This document shows, in pieces, positions 57,938 to 64,000 of a stretch of 64,000 nt of DNA. Every line of letters starts with the position of its first letter. Position 1 is the stretch's first letter. The DNA is from Glycine soja. Taxonomy: Eukaryota > Streptophyta > Magnoliopsida > Fabales > Fabaceae. The stretch covers positions 30,410,644 to 30,474,643 of the forward strand of contig NC_041016.1 in assembly GCF_004193775.1 (NCBI RefSeq), written 5' to 3'. Under the pieces are notes generated by a model, which saw nothing but the letters and a program-made list of their open reading frames with translations, did not search any database and was not told the DNA's origin. Made by a program: the position numbers and the translations under genes.

Positions 57938-60179
57938 ATGGCTAGCAGTTCAGATGAGAGGTATGTTTGGCCTTGGACAGGTATTGTTGCCAACATATTT
58001 GGGAAGCCAAAGCATGAACCAGTGGAGTGTGATAGCATGTATTGGCTGAGAAAGTTTGAACAATACAAACTCGAAGAAGCTTATGTTTTGCATTGTGCAG
58101 AAGATCCAACAGGGTACGTTGTGCTAGAATTTGGTACAGAATGGACTGGGTTCACGCAAATGATGAAGTTAGATACAGATTTTCTTGTTGATAATCATGG
58201 AAAAAAGGATTATTATGAGTCAAGGAAAATGGGTTATTCTTCAGGCTTATTTGGTTGGCGTGCACAAGCAGAATATTACAACTCAGAAGGGCTTGTTGGA
58301 AATTTTCTCCGTCAGAAAGCTGAGCTTAAAACAACCTCTATGGTTGCACAAGATTCATTGAATGAAAAAACTGAAACTCTGGATCATTTGTATGGGGAAA
58401 TAGGCTCTGTAAACAAAAAGATTAGTGACATGGAATCGAAGTACATTGAGTACTACATGTCATTGGATAGAATGATGAAAGAGATTGAGAAGAAGAGAGA
58501 CTTGCTTCACCAGACTCGTGCTGAAGGGTTGTAACCCTATTAATGAAAGAAACTTTAATTTTAATTAGTTATTTTAAAAGTTAATAGATTCGATGGATCA
58601 AATCTAACTAACTATTTTGATCAAACATGATTAGAACTAGCTGTAACTATAGGTGGATCCAAATGCGCAATGTAGAATTCTCTTGAATCCCTAAAGATGC
58701 TTCTCCACTCTTGAATATATTAAGCATATGTTTTATTTATTGGTTTGATGTTTGAAATTCATCTTATTACACGGCAGATGATCATGTAAATTGTGCTCCA
58801 GTGTTGAAGTCGATGGTAATGCGTGGACGTGAAATTACTTATAAAGCCATGGAAAAAAATAAAAAATTGCAACAAGAGATAGATACAATGAATGATGAAC
58901 TCGATCGCTGGTGTCAACAACTGATTGAACAAGAAAAGTCAACTATACAACAAAGGAGAAAATTTGAGGAAGAAAAGAAAAGCATAAATATTTTTAATTA
59001 ACTTATCTTGAATTTGTATGACATAAAATTTGTTAATGATAATATCAATATTAATACGAACTATTTAACTTATAATGTCAAGCAAATGGAATCACTAATT
59101 TTAGCAACAGAGAAGCAGATGAAGGCCAGAAGTGATGTTCTCAGTTTGCTTGAAAAGCAGGAGGTGTGTTACGTGTTGTTTGTTTCTTCATTCAGAAATG
59201 AGTTTATTTTTGGTTTCATGTTGCCCAATTTCATGGCTTATTAATCACTGGATCTATCAAAATAATTTTGTAGATGGAGAAAAAAGCTGTCAGTGATGCA
59301 CTGTTGAAGCTTGAAAAAGAGATGGGAAATGAACAAAATTTGAATTTAGAAATTGCTGAACTAGAGGAACAACTCAAAGTTTTGAAGTGTGTGAACTCGG
59401 AGGAAGCTAATCATGAGAATAAAAGAAAGATAGAAATAGAAGAGATAGAAGAAAAATTGGAGGACATGATTTTTGATATGTCCGTAAAAGATGATGAAAA
59501 TCAAGCTTTGAAGAAGAAGGTACAAGAAGCTAAAACCGAGTTAGAAGATGCTAGGCAACAAATTATTAAGGTAAATGTTCTGTTATGAGAAAATCCTGCT
59601 TCTAATCCTTATACTAAGGAGATACTTTAGTTCATAATTTTTTTAAACCTTTTACTCTAATTTTTCAACTTCACAAAAAGTAATTCATTTTTAACTTTTA
59701 CTTTGTATCATAAAGGTTTTTTAAGTGAATAATATTTTACAAAGTTAAAAAGATTTTGTAAAGTTAGAAGTTAAAAAGGATTATCCAATTTTAAGTGTTA
59801 AAATGGAGAGTTTACACATTTCATTAATGGCACTGCAATAAACATTATCTTAATGTTTTGTGAACATTTTTTACTATAGCTATTGGCTGTTGGTATTGTT
59901 TTATCACAATTAATGCTTTCTGTGCAAAAGCTAATTGAATGCATTTGCTTGACAATTCAGGAATTACCACGGTTCCTGAAAGGGGTTACTAAGATTCAAA
60001 TTAAAAAATTTGGGGAGGTTAGTGGTAGGTCATTTAAAAAAGTGTGCATGAATAGGTATAAAAATAACAAAAAAGCATCATCGGAGTCTGTCAAACTGTG
60101 CGCAAAGTGGCAAAAAGAAATTCTGGATTCAACATGGCACCCTTTTAAGATTGTTGAAGTCGAAAGGAAGGAAATACAG
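57938..60179 (+). pseudogene. FDM/IDN2-like copy 2, probably non-functional
   Basis: Exons equivalent to the first gene: 57938-58526, 58778-58983, 59083-59163, 59274-59570 and 59961-60179. Each is the same length as its partner, with few substitutions. Intron 1 begins GG where copy 1 has GT (GAAG|GGTTGT), and intron 2 begins AT where copy 1 has GT (AAAAGC|ATAAAT), so two 5' splice sites are lost. Intron 5 is cut at 60262 by a CACTA element, so exon 6 (the end of the XH domain) does not follow in the window. XS residues such as YVWPWTGIVANI are kept. A truncated XS-only product ending at the TAA at 58532-58534 (213 codons counted from the upstream ATG) is possible if intron 1 is retained. Confidence 0.8.
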
Positions 60180-60283
60180 GTATATGATACATCTTGGTTC
60201 CTTCTATGTTTTCTTCATTTTTTGGTTTAACATAGCTGTGAATTAGTAGCAGAGAAGGCTCCACTATTAGAAAATACACTTTC

Positions 60284-60745
60284 AACATCGGTTATTTAGA
60301 ACATCTACATTGGTTCTAAAACCGATGTTGAAAGTGACGATGTTGAATGTATGAATGTTAACATCGGTTTTGGAGATCCGATGTTAACATACATATGACA
60401 ACATCGGTTCTCTAAATAACCGATGTTAAACACAATGAACAACAACAAAAACAGTGTACGCATGATGAACGTTGACATCGGTTTTCCAGTAAAACCGATG
60501 TTAATATGTTAGTTTAACATCGGTTTTATAAAAAAATCGATGTTAATATGTGCCCTTAACATCGGTTTTGTTAATGTACAATAGTTGACATCGGTTATCC
60601 ACAGATAACCGATGTTTAAATACAAACGCTGACATCGGTTATACTCAAATAACCGATGTTAATATACAAACATTAACATCGGTTTTCTATTATAACCGAT
60701 GTTGGTTATGTTTATTAACATCGGTTTTTGTTAATAATCGATGTT
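60284..60745. repeat. CACTA subterminal array of ACATCGGTT/AACCGATGT motifs
   Basis: More than ten pairs of ACATCGGTT and AACCGATGT alternate, many as short hairpins with 4-15 base loops. Such arrays are transposase-binding subterminal repeats of CACTA elements. Confidence 0.85.
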
Positions 60746-60993
60746 GTTTTCAAGTATTTTTTTATATATACTTTCTGTTTTTATAGTAAACCCAAAATTG
60801 TACCTGTTAAATGCAATTTCAGGAGGCTCAATTCACAGCAAATAAACATTTTATTCTGCTTTCAAGCAGTTTTAATGATAATAAACATCAAATAATTGAT
60901 TTATTATAAAGAACAATCATCAAATGAATTCAATGTTCATGTTACATAAAAAATGTAAAAAATGTAAAAAATGTTAAAAAATGTCCCTAAATC

Positions 60994-62519
60994 CTAGGCC
61001 TGATCTCTAACTCGGAGATAAAACTGTGCCCACTGGATCCGCAATGCTTTTAATCTCTCTGGCTCCAATGGTCTAGGATCGTTAAAATACTACATGATGA
61101 AATAAATTATAATAAGTTAATAATGTAATACAAATTATAAATAAATTGATTTTCTTTGAAATAAACTTACCGCTTCCCAATTATTTCTAAAAGTTCCTAA
61201 AATGATGGTGGACATCCAGTGCATCACATAGTAGCCGCACTCAGTAGTTCCTTTTTGTCTATTACACTAAATACATAATGAAATTTGGATATTAATTAAA
61301 CAACTAGTGTACAGACACATAAAGAAATATATATAAGTGGAAGTTTTATGTAAATGACGTACCTTGACGACAATCCACCTAGCAGGAGTCTTTGATTTAG
61401 GCTGTGGAGCATCATCAAGACCCTTGATAGCACTGTTCCATATGAGTAACAATTAAAAATTGGTGTTGTACGTTGAGGTATACAATGCAAATGTATTGAA
61501 AAGAACACTAACCTATTAATAATCCCCTTAAGGTAGTTGTCTGGCCTGTTATGCAATGAATAAAACCAGACAACTAAGTGTTCCTTGGGCAGGATGACCA
61601 CCATCTGCCAGTGTCCGCTGCAGTGGAACCTAAAATGGGTTAGTACATTAGTAAACATTAATTAAATTTTGTTATTTTGTGACTTACCCATTTAGGTAGG
61701 CTCGAAGATACACATCGCGTTGTGAACTCTGCATCCAACTCTTTATGTAACTTTCAGATTCAAACTGCGATTGCCCAGACCTCTGAATGGACTATGGCTC
61801 GAGGAATCCATAGATATCAGAATTCCCCGCTCGCATACATGTTTCAGTGAGATTCCTGTTTATGTTAAGTCAAAGTTAAATATTTATGAATTGAAAGCCA
61901 TAACTTAGGTAAATAAAAGCCTTTTATTTAAAGACTTATAGAATCCACAATTGTAACATTGATATGCTGAGACATTGACCACCGTGTGCGATTTCAGAGA
62001 GGTCTTCGTGCTTTATGTACAGGGAGAAATATGGATTAACGACCCCGAACATGGTGACATCCCATCTAACCTGATAAGGCCTCAAGAAAAGCTCTGGCAT
62101 GGTCAATGTCATCAGATAAAGCGGATCATCGACCTCCGAATCGGGCTTCGGAGGTGGTTTTGGCGGAGACACAGCTACCTGTTCATGAAACAAAGTTAAA
62201 TAACCAAATTTGAGGCACGCTTAATGAATTAATTTAAAAAGAAGAAACATATAGTAAGGACAATAAGTACCTGGTGTGATAAAGACTTGACCAGATGTGT
62301 CGGCCAAGCAAGGGAGGTGTGAAGTGCCTGCCCCACTAAGGAAACCTCATCAGTGGGTACAGGAACTGAAGCATCTGCATCTTTAACCTCGTCCACACTC
62401 ACCTTTACTTGGCCAGGCAACAAAGGAGTGTTACGAACAAGAGTGGATCCTTCATAAACTCTCCCCACGGCAACCAAGCGGGCAGGATCTGTTGGAAGCG
62501 CACGTTCACTTCCACGTTC
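60994..62519 (-). pseudogene. CACTA ORF with Ulp1-protease-like C-terminal domain
   Basis: Minus-strand exons with GT-AG introns are at 60994-61089, 61171-61258, 61363-61432, 61513-61629, about 61689-61860 and further exons to about 62519. Readable motifs, in order: ALPTDPARLVAVGRVYEG, ELFLRPYQVRWDVTMF, CLSISMLQLWIL, SQFESESYIKSWMQS, GHWQMVVILPKEHLVVWFYS, TECGYYVMHWM and PLEPERLKALRIQWAQFYLR. The H in GHW and the C in ECGYY are the expected catalytic residues of Ulp1-type cysteine proteases found in plant CACTA proteins. A TAG within FLEP-stop-SIQRSGQ breaks the frame. The N-terminal part lies beyond the copia insertion, outside the window. Confidence 0.8.
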
Positions 62520-62649
62520 TTTTAATTAATTAATTTTATTATTTTTGAAAAAATTAGTTATTTTGAATTTGGTCCATTTTCCATCTACATTCAACCCATA
62601 TCTTTGCAATATATTTGCAACCACCTTCAGTAACAAATCACGTACCCAT

Positions 62650-62720
62650 CATTTATCTCACGTACTGATAACTTCTTATCTCACGTCTGATAACTTCGTA
62701 TCTCACGTTCTGATAACAAC
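62650..62720. repeat. Three short tandem repeats upstream of the LTR TATA box
   Basis: TATCTCACGT...CTGATAACTTC repeats three times with a period of about 23-24 bases. Such repeats upstream of an LTR TATA box often act as enhancer elements. Confidence 0.6.
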
Positions 62721-62746
62721 TTGAGAGCTCTGTGATGGACAAACTC

Positions 62747-62754
62747 TATAAATA
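62747..62754 (+). promoter_or_regulatory. TATA box of the copia LTR
   Basis: CTCTATAAATAGG fits the plant TATA consensus. The gag start is about 0.8 kb downstream. Confidence 0.6.
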
Positions 62755-63565
62755 GGATGGGGTGCTCTCAGTTTTGTATCACCAAACCCACTTCTCTATT
62801 CAGAAAAATACACCATCTATTCAGAGTGAGTAAGGGTCTGGAAGAACAAAATTGTCTTTCAGGTTCGTGTGTGCACCGCTTCCCGTTCAATTTGCAATGG
62901 CTGGAGATACACTCGTAATTCTTTTTAATTTTCGTTGTTTGATCTAAATATGCTATTTAAATTTATTTGCATGTTTAGATCAGTATATGTATATATTTTT
63001 ACATTTAGAACAAAATTCTCATCCTTCCTTTAAAGTTTATTACATGTTGAATGAATATACGTGCAATGTTATTTTGAATTGGTATACATGTAATTTTTAT
63101 GATTCAATATTGAGCACATTTGCATTATTAAGTATGTTTATGCAAGGATTATTTTTGAATGTTAAGTGATTAATATAATTTTATTAAATTAGAGAATGCA
63201 TCTTTAATTGAGTAAAATTATATACTAAATTTATAATCACATTAGAAATATTAATTGTGATTAATCATATGTAATGTGATGAAATCTACCCACCGGAATT
63301 TTGTTATATTTGTATGATTAATTAGGATAAAATATTAAATTATATTTCTTAATTTACCCACAGGAATTAAGGAAAAGAACATGATTTAATAGTTTTATCA
63401 TAAAGTTGCATGATGAATCTAATTGAGTAGGACTTTAGCCCACAGGCAAGTTTTGTGTCACTAGATTCATATATTGAGACATGATTTGCATTGACAAAAC
63501 ATGACATTTGTTTAGTCTCAAATTTTCTTAATGAGCATGTGTGTTTGTTTGCAATTTCACAATCT

Positions 63566-64000
63566 ATGAATATTTCTTGTGACCTTCCCATTTTGAAAGG
63601 TGATAATTATAAGGTTTGGAAGGAAAGAGTTCTCCTTCATTTGGGCTGGATGGATATTGACTATGCTATAAGGAAGGATGAGCCACCGGCTATTACTGAA
63701 ACTAGCGAACTTGATGCTGTTGATCTTTATGAAAAGTGGGAGAGATCTAATCGTCTCTCCGTTATGTTCATAAAAACCAACATATCAGCTAGTATCCGGG
63801 GTTCAGTTGACCAACATGATAAGGTCAGAGATCTGTTGAAAGCCATTGATGAACAGTTTACGACCTCTGAGAAGTCGCTTGCTAGCACACTCATTATGAA
63901 ATTCTCTTCCATTAAGCTTACTGGAACGAGGGGTGTGCGTGAACATATCATGCGCTTAAGGGACATAGTGGCTCAGTTGAAAACCCTGGAAGTTACCATG
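63566..64000 (+). CDS. Copia gag polyprotein, N-terminal part (runs off the window)
   Basis: Open from the ATG at 63566 to the last base, 145 codons with no stop. It begins MNISCDLPILKGDNYKVWKE, a typical copia gag start (LxGxNYxxW), followed by DIDYAIRKDEPP, KWERSNRLSVMFIKTNIS and the region ending REHIMRLRDIVAQLKTLEVT (UBN2-type gag). The usual CCHC zinc knuckle would lie downstream of the window. The intact frame suggests a fairly young element. An in-frame TAA lies about 15 codons before this ATG, which supports the start. Confidence 0.8.
   Translation, partial: MNISCDLPILKGDNYKVWKERVLLHLGWMDIDYAIRKDEPPAITETSELDAVDLYEKWERSNRLSVMFIKTNISASIRGSVDQHDKVRDLLKAIDEQFTTSEKSLASTLIMKFSSIKLTGTRGVREHIMRLRDIVAQLKTLEVTM

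Larger units (their letters stand above)
53993..60261 (+). repeat. Segmental duplication unit 4 (CACTA-free, FDM-like copy 2)
   Basis: It follows on from block B copy 2 through the RPA1-like pseudogene, crosses the empty CACTA site at about 55127, and continues through the trnS insert and the MITE to the second FDM-like gene. It ends where a different CACTA element begins (60262). Confidence 0.9.
60262..62519 (-). mobile_element. CACTA element with Ulp1-like gene, left part
   Basis: It starts CACTATTAG at 60262 inside intron 5 of FDM-like copy 2. About 460 bases of subterminal inverted motifs follow, then a minus-strand gene. The other end is not in the window: the coding sequence stops at about 62519, where a copia element appears to be inserted. 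It is a different element from those in the units. Confidence 0.8.
62520..64000 (+). mobile_element. Ty1/copia retrotransposon, 5' part
   Basis: Sequence unrelated to the CACTA element begins at about 62520 and leads to a copia-type gag gene on the plus strand. A TATA box (62747-62754) with a preceding repeat cluster suggests an LTR promoter. I could not fix the LTR ends or find a clear tRNA-Met primer binding site, so the left boundary is approximate. Confidence 0.6.

Noticed and set aside
60284..60745. CRISPR-like array, because of regularly spaced 9-10 bp repeats
   Set aside because: The repeats are short, alternate in orientation and are irregularly spaced; they sit at a CACTA terminus and match the same motifs at other CACTA ends in the window.

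Overview
This window looks like plant nuclear DNA, most likely a legume and plausibly Glycine. It is AT-rich, genes are split by GT-AG introns, and nearly everything outside one gene is a plant transposon or a remnant of one: CACTA, Ty3/gypsy chromovirus, Ty1/copia, a caulimovirus-like endogenous pararetrovirus, a Stowaway-like MITE, and plastid DNA inserts. The legume assignment is an inference from the repeat families; no alignment was possible.

The main structure is a broken direct segmental duplication. A roughly 13-kb unit is present in four versions, all in the same orientation: unit 1 (1-13093), unit 2 (13094-22460), unit 3 (28078-43216) and unit 4 (53993-60261). The shared order is: gypsy LTR debris, sulfite-exporter (TauE/SafE) exon fragments, the tail of an RPA1-like pseudogene, a CACTA element carrying captured host exons, a plastid trnS-GCU insert, and an XS/XH-domain gene of the FDM/IDN2 family (RNA-directed DNA methylation). 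A second duplicated block (22461-28077 and 47793-54694) lies between units. It holds pararetrovirus sequence, a second CACTA element with a B3-like gene fragment, and the zinc-finger half of the RPA1-like pseudogene.

Only one host gene looks intact: the six-exon FDM-like gene at 8964-11765 (unit 1), about 546 residues. Its duplicate at 57938-60179 (unit 4) has two changed splice donors. Its last exon is missing from the window because a CACTA element begins in intron 5 at 60262. Units 2 and 3 break off upstream of the gene.

The copies can be read against each other as a history. Unit 4 keeps an unoccupied target site for the CACTA element that fills units 1-3. The element in unit 3 alone carries a cation/proton exchanger (CAX) fragment and a solo LTR. 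A large palindrome is whole in unit 1 and cut at its centre in unit 3. One CpG codon in the RPA1-like exon is intact in one copy and decayed in several directions in the others.

At the right edge, the CACTA element at 60262 encodes a broken Ulp1-protease-like protein on the minus strand. It runs into a Ty1/copia element whose gag gene is open to the end of the window. Long stretches with no recognised gene are noted as such.
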